Positions 1 to 26,600 of a stretch of 64,000 nt of DNA are shown here, piece after piece. Source of the stretch: Ctena decussata (taxonomy: Eukaryota > Mollusca > Bivalvia > Lucinida > Lucinidae); assembly GCA_963989385.1 (NCBI GenBank), contig OZ022498.1:106129298-106193297 (forward strand). Reading direction: 5' to 3'. The stretch's first letter is position 1; each line of letters starts with the position of its first letter. The notes under the pieces were generated by a model. The model did not search any database, had not been told where the DNA came from, and saw only the letters and a program-made list of their open reading frames with translations. The position numbers and the translations under genes were made by a program.

Positions 1-249
1 AGCACGTGAAATCTACAACATGCCATGTACTTGAATGGCTGGTAAACATTGAGTGACAGCTCGCTACGCCTACTTGCACGTGAAATCTACAGCAGGAGGT
101 GGAATTTACTGGTAGGCAGTGACAATGCGGCTGTTCCAAACTTTTGCAAAATTCGACCGGCAATGTTTTTAAAACGATTCTTATATATGTATTTCTTATT
201 TTTGTTTACCTTTTTATTGATCAAAAGCATCGTTTAATAATATAAATAT

Positions 250-407
250 AAGGAATGAATGTTATTTTTTAAACGTTTACTGAAGTATAAACTACATCGG
301 GCCACGAGCAAAGTTGACGTAAACCCCTTCGGGGTTCACTTACTTTGCTCGTGACCCGATGTAGTTTATACTTCAGTAAACGATGAAAAAATAACATTCA
401 TTCCTTA
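250..407. repeat. Foldback element, about 158 bp
   Basis: Arms AAGGAATGAATGTTA... and their complement surround a GC-containing centre (ACCCCTTCGGGGTT). Both arms contain the ACTACATCGGG / CCCGATGTAGT pair. No coding content. Confidence 0.8.
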
Positions 408-892
408 AATAATCATGGTACTTGTGAAAGTGAAATATACACTCAGAAAAAATGAAAACAAATAGAAAAAAAATAAATAAATAGATAAATAAATAAAACA
501 TGACGGTTGATAGCTTGTCATCGTTTTTGGAACACAGAATTTTTGGAAACATCAGGTCCGAACCAATATTTATTTACCTGAAACTGATCAAATATTATTT
601 CCTTCTAATTCTAATAAAGAATTGGGGCACTTGAATAATTTGAAATTCCATATTTTGTTCTAGAAAAGACGGTCATCTTAAGAAAAAGGTAAAATTGAAA
701 ACAAAGCAAATTTTGATTTGAAAGGAAATGCGCCATTTTTTTTCTTAATGGCAGTACAATAATCAGGTGCGTAACTAGGGGCAATTTCATAATACGCACA
801 ACCATGTTTTATGCTCTACTGCTTGAAGGGAAAATACGTATAACAGCCTCTTTGGGAGTTGGTTTTGAAATATTGTCTAATTTATAAAATTT

Positions 893-962
893 CAGCATGC
901 AAATATGCAGGCGCGTTTTGAAATTTTGTCAATTTTGACAAAATTTCAATACGCACCTGCGT
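893..962. repeat. Short palindrome with TTGTCAAnTTGACAA-like core
   Basis: Arms around TGAAATTTTGTC / GACAAAATTTCA, flanked by imperfect GCAnnTnCGCGT-type ends. A related palindrome is at 36530-36605, so this is a small dispersed family. Confidence 0.65.
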
Positions 963-1719
963 ATTTGCCGTGTAAGTAGCTACGCCCTTGATAATGAAAA
1001 TGTAACATAATACTCAACTTTGACGTTGACGTCCGATTCGGATAAAGTGTTACATGAAGATACTGCCGGTCTAGGGGCTATAAACTGTGTTTGGTTGTTT
1101 TAATGTCAATGTTTCCGGCTGTCAGAAATCGGTTTTTGAGACTTCAGGTTTTCTAGCGACTAAAATCGAACGTCCCACGTAATTGGCGATGTTAAACCGA
1201 CAGGGCACAGAATTGCAATGTCAGTACTCCTCTAGTTTTTAGAGAAGTATGTCATTATGCTAGTAATGAGATTAAAATTCATGCTGGAATTTACTGTTGC
1301 CATCGGTGTAGAATATCTACTTGCTAGAAAAGTAACTAATTCACATCTAGGCACGTGCAAAACATGCAAAAACATGTAAATATGTCATTTTCAGTCGAGC
1401 GGAAAATAAGTGCAGATGTGAAACAGCAACATAAAGAGAGATTTAATCTTTAAACAGTGTGAATTTGTTAATTTTAACTCAGCGCTTTCGGCTTTACGCA
1501 TTCATCAGTGTTAAAACACACTCATACAGACATGCAGCACGGTGTACAGGCAAACCATACAAACAAATGAACAAAAAATCACAAAAATCTCACAATGGCC
1601 AACTAAAGTATTTGCAAATTAAAACTACATAATGCTGTGATTGCAAATATACAGAAAAGGCGTTGGGAGGCCCTTATCGAGCGCATGGACTCAGTCCTTA
1701 TGTATCAAATGCGATAAAC

Positions 1720-2310
1720 AAGATAAAACACACCGCTACAATCAAATTCAAGAGCGCATGGAACCAAAAGTTTTCACGCGGCGAAAGAGAATATGGCCCT
1801 TATGAAACTTTGATAAAGACACCACTCTAGTTCGAAGGTTCATTGGTTGGTTGTTTAGGATTTAACAACCTTTGAGACATTAATCCAGTCTCCCAGAGAG
1901 AAGAGAACAAAAGAGCAATGATATTCAAAAGAAAGGAAAAAAACAAATGTCCAAACAGTCCCTACCCGCACCTGCTGCAAGTACAGTAGCCCTTGCTCTA
2001 CTATTATTCAAATTAGTAGGATGCCCAGACACTGAAAGTTACCTAGCACCATAACCCGAATCGCCAACCTCACAATTCGAAGTCAAGTGAGCAGGTGAGC
2101 AAATGATATCGTACAGTTAACAGGTTAAGTAACTGGAAAAAATGAATAAATATTAGAGATGAAGCAACAACCGCACGAAATAATGTCCTCACTCGACTTT
2201 GAATTGTAGCGGTGTGTTTATCTTAGTTTCATAAGGGCTATATTCTTGTTGGCAAAACTTTTGGTTCCATGCGCTCTGGAATCTGATTCGTAGCGGTGTG
2301 TTCATGTTTT
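1720..2310. repeat. Spaced inverted repeat around 370 bp
   Basis: About 100-bp imperfect arms (1725-1835 and 2208-2303) share AACACACCGCTAC, GAGCGCATGGAACC and CCCTTATGAAAC in opposite orientation. The centre has no coding content. The rest of 408-1720 shows no gene. Confidence 0.7.
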
Positions 2311-2453
2311 TTTGTTGTTTTTTTTTACGCAAGGACTGAACATGTGGGAAATCCCATTGATATGAAAATGAATAGAATTGTTTCTGATTGTTGCTCTGTA
2401 CATTTTGCCCATTCTCATGTCATTTTGACAAGATTAACTATGTAAGTACTTAC

Positions 2454-16643
<14,190 letters not shown>

Positions 16644-17651
16644 CTCGTATGTGTATAATGTATCTGCATGTTTTGATGTATTTTGATCAAATACTAGGGG
16701 TGCTCAACCCTTAATCTATGCCTTTTCCCTTTCACTGTCGCAATGTCACAGGCCAGGAAGTTTCACAGCCGTTCGCGTTTCGACAAATAAGTCTTTTTGT
16801 TTAATATACCTGGAAGAAATTGGTTTTTGCAGCCGTTTCTGAGTTATTTTACAACGTTTTATTATTTAAAACAAATTAAAAAAATATTTTTATGCACTTA
16901 TTTGGAATGTAAACAATAAAAATTTACAACGGCGTAAGCGATAGTTTTTATGTCAACACCGTTGTCAATAGTAACTAGATAAACACGTGTGACAGATCCT
17001 CAGATGTAAACAAATATCGATCATAAATTTTCTCCCTGATTGATGAGTTTCACCAGATATCGTAAAAAGTCTGATAAACAAAAGAGAGATAAAATCTCTA
17101 ATTAACAAATGCTATGAGCTCAATTTACTCAAACCTCGAGTTCCACAAGAAAATCAAACTACAAAATAAAGAAAAGTTTATGAGAACGATGCATTTCAAT
17201 GATTTATCAAGTTTAAGCCTACTTAACTAAAGCTTTCATTTAACTTGTTGCAACTTGTGCACATAAGCTTATTTCAGTCCATTCACCTTGTACACCTTCG
17301 CCCTGATATCGATCACTTGTAGAAAAGCAATTTTGTCTCAATACGACATGAATGTTGTACTGTAAATGTTTGGGTAATTTAAATATTTTGCTTTAAGTTA
17401 TAAATCGCTGTAGTCTACGAGTATAAGGTTTTATATGGGAGTATGTGAATAAATCAATAGAAAACGTCTGCATATTAATACCACATGTGGCTTTAAAAAA
17501 GGAAAAAGTCGTGAATTGAAGACTTAAAACGTTTCATAAGGTCAGCACTTTGAAGAGTATATGAGAGGAAAAAAAGTGCCTGTCTATAAATATTTACACA
17601 GAGATATGGATAATTCATGATAATTTGGACTTCAGAGATTTTTGCAGAGTG
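16644..17651. promoter_or_regulatory. Shared head-to-head promoter region
   Basis: This 1008-bp gap separates the start codons of two divergent genes that both open with a signal-peptide exon. On the RPTP side, TATAAATA lies at 17585-17592, about 60 bp before the ATG, giving a predicted 5' UTR of some 35 nt. On the SRCR side no comparable TATA box is seen close to the ATG. No repeat array was recognised here, unlike almost every neighbouring kilobase. Shared regulation is inferred from position only. Confidence 0.5.
17585..17592 (+). promoter_or_regulatory. Candidate TATA box of the RPTP gene
   Basis: TATAAATA is placed about 60 bp upstream of the exon 1 ATG, a workable distance for a short 5' UTR. 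In AT-rich DNA such motifs occur by chance, and no transcript start data are available. Confidence 0.4.
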
Positions 17652-17694
17652 ATGCTTTTGATTGTCTTATCAACGCTTTTATTTTCGTTTTCAG
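17652..17694 (+). CDS. RPTP exon 1: signal peptide
   Basis: Fourteen codons plus one base: Met then an uninterrupted Leu/Ile/Phe/Ser-rich core, ending at a GTAAGT donor (17695). Phase 1, which fits exon 2. Choice of the ATG rests on the immediate hydrophobic core and the TATA box upstream. Confidence 0.8.
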
Positions 17695-20600
17695 GTAAGT
17701 GCGTGTAATGTGTTGGCTCATTAATTCTCATTATTATTTCAGAAGGAGTGGTCATCCCATGGGGCACACAAAGTTGAATCAACATTGATTCAATCTTGAT
17801 TCAACGTCATGACGTTGAATCAAGGTTGAGTATATAGAGGATATTTGACTTTTTCAGTGTAAGATCGATTTTTATTTCACCGAATGAACACCAAAAGCAG
17901 TATTTTCACGAGTGGCGAAGCCACGAGTGAAAATACCACTTTTGGTGTTCATGAGTGAAATAAAAATTCATCTTACACTGAAAAAGTCAAATTTTCTATT
18001 TCTTTTATGCTTGAAAATCGCAATAATTCTGTTTATTCGAGAGCGTCAGCCATCACGACAGAAACACAACTTTTTTTCTAGCCGTTTTGCGTCAAATTTG
18101 ATGCTACCAGCGTGTTTATTGGGTATGATATTGGTTGTAAACAAAGTTTGCAACTGAAAAATAGCTTAAAATGTCATTTTGATAAACAGATCACAAAAAA
18201 TTTGCCAAGAAAGAATGCCTACAGGAGACTAAGGTGGCCTGACGTCGCGTGGAGTAACAATGTTACGTTGACGCTTTAAGTGACGTCATTAACGTCGTGA
18301 TGACGTGCAAACGTGCATGACGTAATTTTTGTCAAATCAGATAAGATTTAGCCATTTAATCAACAAAAAACTTGAGACCACCTCACAAAATTCCTATTTC
18401 TGAAACAGTGAAATCGAAAGTGATAATTTCACTGTTTGAAACAGTGAGATTATGATTTTTTATCAGTTTCGATTTCACCGAGAAATCTCTATAATTCATT
18501 GAAAAGTATAAAAGAAATGTTGATTCAACGTTGTGTGCCTGCTGGGATGGTGGTGTAAGAGTGACATCAACGCGCATTTAACGTTAAAAAAAAAAAATAG
18601 AAACGCCTGATCAACGTAGATCTAGCAAACTGTGCAGACCGAACTCAGTCGCAATTGAAAACATTCACCAGAAACCCCTGAAACTAGAAATAGACTCATC
18701 AAAATGATAAGGATGGACAGGCCAACTCGCAAAAAAAAAAGAGGGTTAAACCTTAGTTTGAAGCCTAATGTATCTGTTGTGAGTTTGAGTATATAAATGC
18801 AGTTTAATCAGATAAAACACACAACTCCCCTCTGAAGTATACGCATTTTTTTTCAGTTAGAAATTCCATACTCTGCATTTTTCCATTATTTGCGTATTTA
18901 CTTCGGACCACACAATTTACTGTTTAGCATGGAAATCATGGCATGAATACATAAGAATTGTCATTTGCCTAGCTGGGTAAGGATACTGGATATAGGCCTA
19001 ATGCTCATCAGCAGCGTTATTATCATCATGTTTTGATACTCATTTTATGAATATATGTGCTAAAGTATGTACAAAGATAAAACATCTAGTCTTGGATAAA
19101 CTATATTTCCAAAAATATAAATAGTAAATAAATAAACGATAATGAGACGATTTTGTACTAGTCTCCTAGTTAACTGAAACTGCAGCGGCATACTAAACAA
19201 TAGCTTGTGGAAAGGATGAAAGGAGAATTTGGGCTTGGGATGGTGTAGTGAGGGTGTTCTAGTCATTCAGTACACTCAGATGGATGTGAATGTGGTGATT
19301 GTGGGGGGGACGTCTAATGTTTTGAGGCGGTCGAGCGTGGTATCTCAATGTCCGTAAGTTTATGAAGCCATTAATCACCACAGTCCCTCCCACCCACCAT
19401 CTCCACAACACCAGTTCAGTTCAGTTCAATTCTCTTATCGACGTTACCCAAGCGGCTCAACGGTACGTAACCATAGTTGCACACACTTGGCGCCGTGTGT
19501 CCGTCCAACTCCACAACACCCGCCTTTTCCGAATGTTTTATTTACTTTTATTTCAATTTCTAAGGTGTAAACGGTTTTAGCATTTTAAATGAAAGAAGAG
19601 AGTAATACTGTGGGAAAATGTACATACATTGTACATTTGACATAGCCGTGACAAGGTCGTGTTTTTGTTTTGGCTTAAAGACATTCTTTATGTGTTGCAC
19701 TAAATATATAAAGTCAAACTTATCATAACTGCTGTGTTTGTAGAATTTCTTTAACTAATTATCCTGACGGCTTTTCGTTATGTTCTCGACCTGCTTTACC
19801 CAGTCAGGGGCCTGAAGGCTGATCAAGCGAAATACGGAGTTTTCTTTTTTTTTTCTTCTTTTTTTCTGAAGCATCATTGGGTGGGGGAAAGGCTGCATTA
19901 GGTTTTGGTGCCGATCAGCTCAGAACTCTGGTTTCCATGGCAACAGATAGCCTCCATAGGGTTATAATGGGGAAAATGGCGTCATCACGTTTTCTCGACT
20001 GTTTTTGATTAGATCCTTATTATACTTGCAGGTAATGATGACATTCACAAGAGCTTGGATGAGTTCGAAATTTGGCCGGATTCGAGCACAGACTACGGAG
20101 TTAGCTGCCCATGAGCGTTTGAAAAAAATCCCATAGGGTTATAATAGGGAAAATGGCGTCATCATGTTTTCTCAACTGTTTTTGCTTAGATCCTTATCAT
20201 ACTTGCAGGTAATGATGACATACATAAGAGCTTGGATGAGTTCTAAATTTGGCCGGATTCGAGCACAGACTACGGAGTTAGCTGCCCTTGAGCGTTTGAA
20301 AAAAATCCCATAGTGTTATAATGGAGAAAACAACGTCATCACATATTTTTAGAAAAACTTTGTCATCGCTCTATTGCCTACATTTCTCAACGGATTTTAA
20401 AATAACTTCACACAAATGTAGGACATAACAATATCTCGAGCAAGTTTGACTTTCAGGATGCTGCACCCAAGGTCAAGGTCACTGTGGCTATTTTTAGAAA
20501 AACTTTGTCAGCGCTCTAGCACCTACATTTCTCAGCAGATTTTAAAATAACTTGACACAAATGTAGGGCATGACAATATCGCAAGCAAGTTTGACTTTCA

Positions 20601-23600
20601 GGATGCTGTGCCCAAGGTCAAGGTCACTGTGGCTATTTTTAGAAAAACTTTGTCAGCGCTCTAGCACCTACATTTCTCAGCAGATTTTAAAATAACTTCA
20701 CACAAATGTAGGACATAACAATATCTCAAGCACGTTTGACTTTCAGGGTGCTGCATCCAAGGTCAAGGTCACTGTGGCTATTTTTAGAAAAACTTGGTTA
20801 TCGCTCTAGCGCCTACATTTCTCAACGGATTTTAAATCAACTTCACACAAATGTAGGACATGACAATATCTCAAACGAGTTTGGCTTCCAGGGTGCTGCG
20901 CCTAAGGTCAAGGTCACTGTGGCTATTTTTAGAAAAACTTTGTCAGCGCTCTAGCACCTACATTTCTCAATGGGTTTTAAAATAAATTCACACAAATGTA
21001 GGGCATGACAATATCTCGAGCAAGTTTGACTTTCAGGGTGCTGTGCCCAAGGTCAAGGTCACTGTGGCTATTTTTAGAAAAAACTTTGTCATCGCCCTAG
21101 CACCTTCATTTCTCCATGGATTTTGAAATAACTTGACACAAATGTAGGGTATGACAATATCTCAAGCAAGTTCGACTTTCATGATGCTGTGCCCAAGGTC
21201 AAGGTCACTGTGGCTATTTTTAGAAAAACTTTGTCATCGCTCTAGCACCTACATTTTTCAACGGATTTTAAAATAAATTCACACAAATGTAGGGCATGAC
21301 AATATCTCGAGCAAGTTTGACTTTCAGGGTGCTGCAATCAAGGTTTTTGATTAGATCCTTATCATACTTGCAGGGTTGGATGAGTTCGAAATTTGGCCGG
21401 ATTTGAGCACAGACTACGGAGTTAGCTGCCCTTAAGCGTTTGAAAAAAATCCCATAGTCTTATAATGGAGAAAACAACGTCATCACATTTTCATTTTTCA
21501 TCGGATCCTCTTCATACTTGCAGGTAATGAGAATATGCATAAAAGCTTGGATTAGTTAGCATTTCGGCTAGATCCCACCACTGACTATGGAGTACCTGCC
21601 ATGTGCATCCAAAAATCAATGTCGCCACTTTTTCTTGATTTCTACTGATCCAATCCTTTTCAAACTTGCAGGTAATGAGGAAATGCATAATATCTAAACC
21701 AAGTTCTAATTTTGGCCAGATCAGGCCAACCACTACGAAGTTAGCTGTCTTTGACAGCTCTGTCTATTGTGCTCTAGATGCTTGATCGGATACTTTTTAA
21801 ACTTGCATATATTAAATGAGGGCATACATAATGTTTTGGATGAGTTTAATTTTCAGCCTGATTGGACCACTGACTGTGGAGTTAGCTGCCCTTGAGCATC
21901 TTAAATATCCCTATAGGTTTACAATGTCTCTCAGGTGAGCAATTGTTGCCCTTTGGGCTACTTGTTTTCTGTTCCCTTTTCCTTCATTTTTCCTAAAGGT
22001 GTGGCATACATCCATTTGTCTCTGGCATTTTTTTTCCTTTTGATTTGACGAAAACACTAAAAAGAAAATAAAGTTGCGCGCAGTACTGAACTAGAGTGAG
22101 TTAGGCCTATGTACGTGTATGAACAAGATCGTAAACTGTCACTATTGATGTGCACGTAATGTTTCAATCCCATATTAAATTCATAAATTTACAAGTGCAA
22201 TAACCAGCGATGATTTTAATTTAAAGTAGTGTTTAAAAACCTCACAGGGTTCAAACAGTCACGTTTGTCATTCTCGCTTTTGATACATGTATTAAAGTCG
22301 CATATGTACTCTCTAAAACGGTATGTGAGCAAACATTGTAGAACTAGATCAGTCTGCTTTGGAGGTAAATTGGTAACTTTCAGATGAAGCAACTCCGCCG
22401 TTTCCATTTGAGCCGCGACACGACAAAACAAACAATGTGGTTGTGCGCCCAGTGCAGACTCAGATCAGCCTGGAGATCCGCCCAGTTTGATCAGACTCTT
22501 CGTTAAGTGCTCAAATGGTAACTAAGGGTCAAAGCTACCTCCATGCGGAAAGCGAAGATTCTGATCAGACTGGGCGGATGCCCAGGCTGATCTGAGTCTG
22601 CGCTGGGCGCAAAACCACATTGTTGGTTTTGTCGTGTCGCGGCTCATTTTTGTCTCTCTTCTGAATGGGAATAACTCTGGAAGAGAAAAATTGCTCTCCC
22701 AGGGCCAAATTTTCCATGTTTTTGTTGCTAGACTTCTACTTGGAAGGGTTTGATCTCACACCGAGGCGGTAAAAAGGCAGTCTGACAGAGCTCTAGATAA
22801 GAACGGATATCAGGGACAATTCTGAGATAATTTTCTTATTTCTCAATGAAACATATATTGTGAACCCTCATTAGAAGCGTCTTGGCGAAAGAGTTCTAAT
22901 GAGGGGTCACAACATATGATTATATAAAAAATTAAAATAATCCCTGTTACATGTACCCCTTCTTATCTGGAGCTGTGAGTCAAAATAAAAGTTGTCTCAT
23001 TAGAAAGCAGGGAGGTGTATTCGTATTCCAGATGGAACAGTCTGATCGGCGCCTGCAGTGTTGAGCCTGTAAAATCTCAACACTGTGGTGAGGTTGGGCC
23101 TGTAAAATCGATTTAAGCCCCCCAGTAATTCATTACTGACCGTTCCAAGGCGGTAGTTCTGTTGTGGTTCTTTGTTGCCTGTTTTTGGTGTCAGAGTTTC
23201 TGTGATGTTTTACCTTATGTATGTTATTATTATTTTTGGTTCGGTTTGGGTTGCTGAGTGGCCACCTTTTGGGAACAAGCTGCTCACTCGGTTGGCCATA
23301 TGTTCTCTGTATCTTGATTATTTGTAATCTTAGTTGTTTCCAACTATGGTTTGAGGGCTGGATTTGGATTTTGATTGTTTCAGTTCCTGGTCTTTGCATA
23401 CTTTTTCTTTTGACTCCAGTGAAGCTTAAGGTTTCCGAGTCTCCGAATAGGTCATGAAAAGAGTTTTGCGATACACTAAATAACAACACGGACATGCTGC
23501 AACAAGCGAGCGCCCACAACGACTCTTGTATTTTGATCAGGACACCCTCCAATAAGTATTATCAGTTTGTGTTATTATCAGTTTGTGTTACGGAAAAGAG

Positions 23601-26600
23601 CCAAAGGGTCGCCAGAGACATGTGGATATTCCATTTGGTCACATGTTGCACCCCGTGATTCAACTTACGGGAATGACCTTGCGTATTTTAAAGACCGAAG
23701 AGAGCAGTATAGGTACTGAATACTCTTTGGGGTATGAAGTCTGACCAGGATCTTCTATTAGCTAGCTACATTTAGACATACATCCGAAAAGTATACCTTA
23801 AAAATTATGTATGTATGTATGTATGTATGTATGTATGTATGTATGTATGTATGTATGTATGTATGTATGTATGTATGTATGTATGTATGTATGTATGTAT
23901 GTATGTATGTATGTATGTATGTATGTATGTATGTATGTATGTATGTATGTATGTATGTATGTATGTATGTATGTATGTATGTATGTATGTATGTATGTAT
24001 GTATGTATGTATGTATGTATGTATGTATGTATGTATGTATGTATGTATGTATGTATGTATGTATGTATGTATGTATGTATGTATGTATGTATGTATGTAT
24101 GTATGTATGTATGTATGTATGTATGTATGTATGTATGTATGTATGTATGTATGTATGTATGTATGTATGTATGTATGTATGTATGTATGTATGTATGTAT
24201 GTATGTATGTATGTATGTATGTATGTATGTATGTATGTATGTATGTATGTATGTATGTATGTATGTATGTATGTATGTATGTATGTATGTATGTATGTAT
24301 GTATGTATGTATGTATGTATGTATGTATGTATGTATGTATGTATGTATGTATGTATGTATGTATGTATGTATGTATGTATGTATGTATGTATGTATGTAT
24401 GTATGTATGTATGTATGTATGTATGTATGTATGTATGTATGTATGTATGTATGTATGTATGTATGTATGTATGTATGTATGTATGTATGTATGTATGTAT
24501 GTATGTATGTATGTATGTATGTATGTATGTATGTATGTATGTATGTATGTATGTATGTATGTATGTATGTATGTATGTATGTATGTATGTATGTATGTAT
24601 TCGTGCGCGTGAACGCGTTTCTGCAGGATCGATATATACATGTATTCTTCAATTTACTTTCAGGATATCAGGGAACAACTACACCGACACCAGCATGTTC
24701 TACCGACACCTGTCCCAGCAACCAGTATTGTGCTGAACATCAAGGATCATATCGCTGTTACTGTATGTATAACCACATCGAGAAGCTCGCCATTACATTT
24801 TGTGGCCTATTCCTTTCTGTAGCTTTGTTATTGTTTTACTCAAAACAAATGAGTGAATAAGTTAATATAGAACAAGATAATAAATGTAATAGAAAAAAAG
24901 TGAAATATATAAATGTTAAATTTCAACCAGTCTCAAAATATTAAGCCACGTCACATCAACGCTGTTGGAACAAACCAATGTCGTGACAGTGGTGACACAG
25001 CGTCAGAAATGCAAACTTACATGTACGTTGTCAGACTGCTCATTGTTTTAACAGGTACATGTACTTGCTAGGTACAATTATATAAATATATGCCAAGGCT
25101 GATCTGAGTCTGCGTTGGGCGCACAACCAGATTGTTGGTTTTGTCGCGTCGCGGCTCATATGATAATTAAAGGCCCGTGTGACAGCAATTTTAGACGGTC
25201 AAAACAAATTTCAATGCCACCTTCAATGTTATACGTGGTTTTGATATGCATTGAATAAGTCCTATTATACCCCAATGGCACATGAATAATATTCAAAACA
25301 GCAAAGCCTATTCTCATGATTCTAAACTGATTTTATTTATGGATTTAAGGAATACAAATACTTACCTTATTGTGAGATAATAGTAGTTGATTTCAGGCGA
25401 AGTAAGAGAAAAGAACCCTCATACATGTACCACTTGAGAGCAGTGAATACTCAGATCAGCCAGCGCATCTCACAGAACGACGCGGGTTCAATTCTAATTA
25501 GGCCAACGACTAAAAAACTGTCAATCAAGCAGTCAAAGCCGATTCGAATCAGTGAATGTTCAAAGGCAGCAAAAGTAAAAGGTGTGTTGTGCATAGAGCA
25601 CAGAGGGTAGAAAAGCCCTCTCGCCTCCTTTAGCTGCGACAGACTACGTTATCTGTAAAGTCAAAATGAGTTCCAGCAATCGGCAACCTCGTATGAATCC
25701 GGTATCATTCGTCAAAGAAGAATACCGGAGTCTTACGAGATTTACCGATTGTGCCTTCCAGAAAAACTGCACGCACGCCTATGGACAGCCTGGTCAGCTA
25801 TGTACATTGCAGGTTTCAAATTTTGCCAGATACATTTTACATTCATTTTTTGGCGAAATGCTCATCCTCTGACCAGACTGCGCAAATGCGAATCCGTATT
25901 TTATGATATCTTTAGAAAGGATTTTGTCTGATTTTTCACCATTTCACACGATGTCACGACCTCGTACTAACGTCGGTTCTACATGACGTCGCACTGACGT
26001 CGTACGAGCCGGCTGGTATATAACAGCATGGTTATTTTTTACATTTTTACACATTTACTGTTCTGTCTTAACACTGTTTTTGTTTACCACAGTGTGTGAT
26101 CCGGCATGTGACGGTTGCACCGGTCCTGGAAACACCGCGTGCAAGCAATGTAAACCTGGATTCGAGTTGAGGGGGTCAACCTGCGAGGGTAAGTATGCGT
26201 TTCGTGCTAGTACATGTCTGATGTTTAAGGCTAGAACCTCTCTTGTACTGAAGGAAAAGTATACACATTTAATTGAAAGGAATACAGTATTCACATAAAA
26301 CTGAAAGGAATACAGTATTCACATTTAATTGAAAGGAAACAGTATTCACATTTAATTGAAAGGAAACAGTATTCACATATAATTGAAAGGAATACAGTAT
26401 TCACATAAAACTGAAAGGAATACAGTATTCACATATAACTGAAAGGAATACAGTATTCACATTTAATTGAAAGGAAACAGTATTCACATTTAATTGAAAG
26501 GAATATCAAATAAATGTGTAACGTTATACTGTTCCTCGTGATTTGAGCCGAAATAAGTCACGAACTAGTTCTCTCCTTGAAAATTTTGCCTTTTTAGAAA

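Noticed and set aside
23798..24860. Large open frames of repeated MYVC (+) and THIY (-) peptides
   Set aside because: A four-base repeat has no stop in any frame. The peptides are translations of the ATGT microsatellite.
26264..26504. CRISPR-like regular repeat
   Set aside because: Units are directly tandem with no unique spacers, and the genome is eukaryotic. It is a minisatellite.
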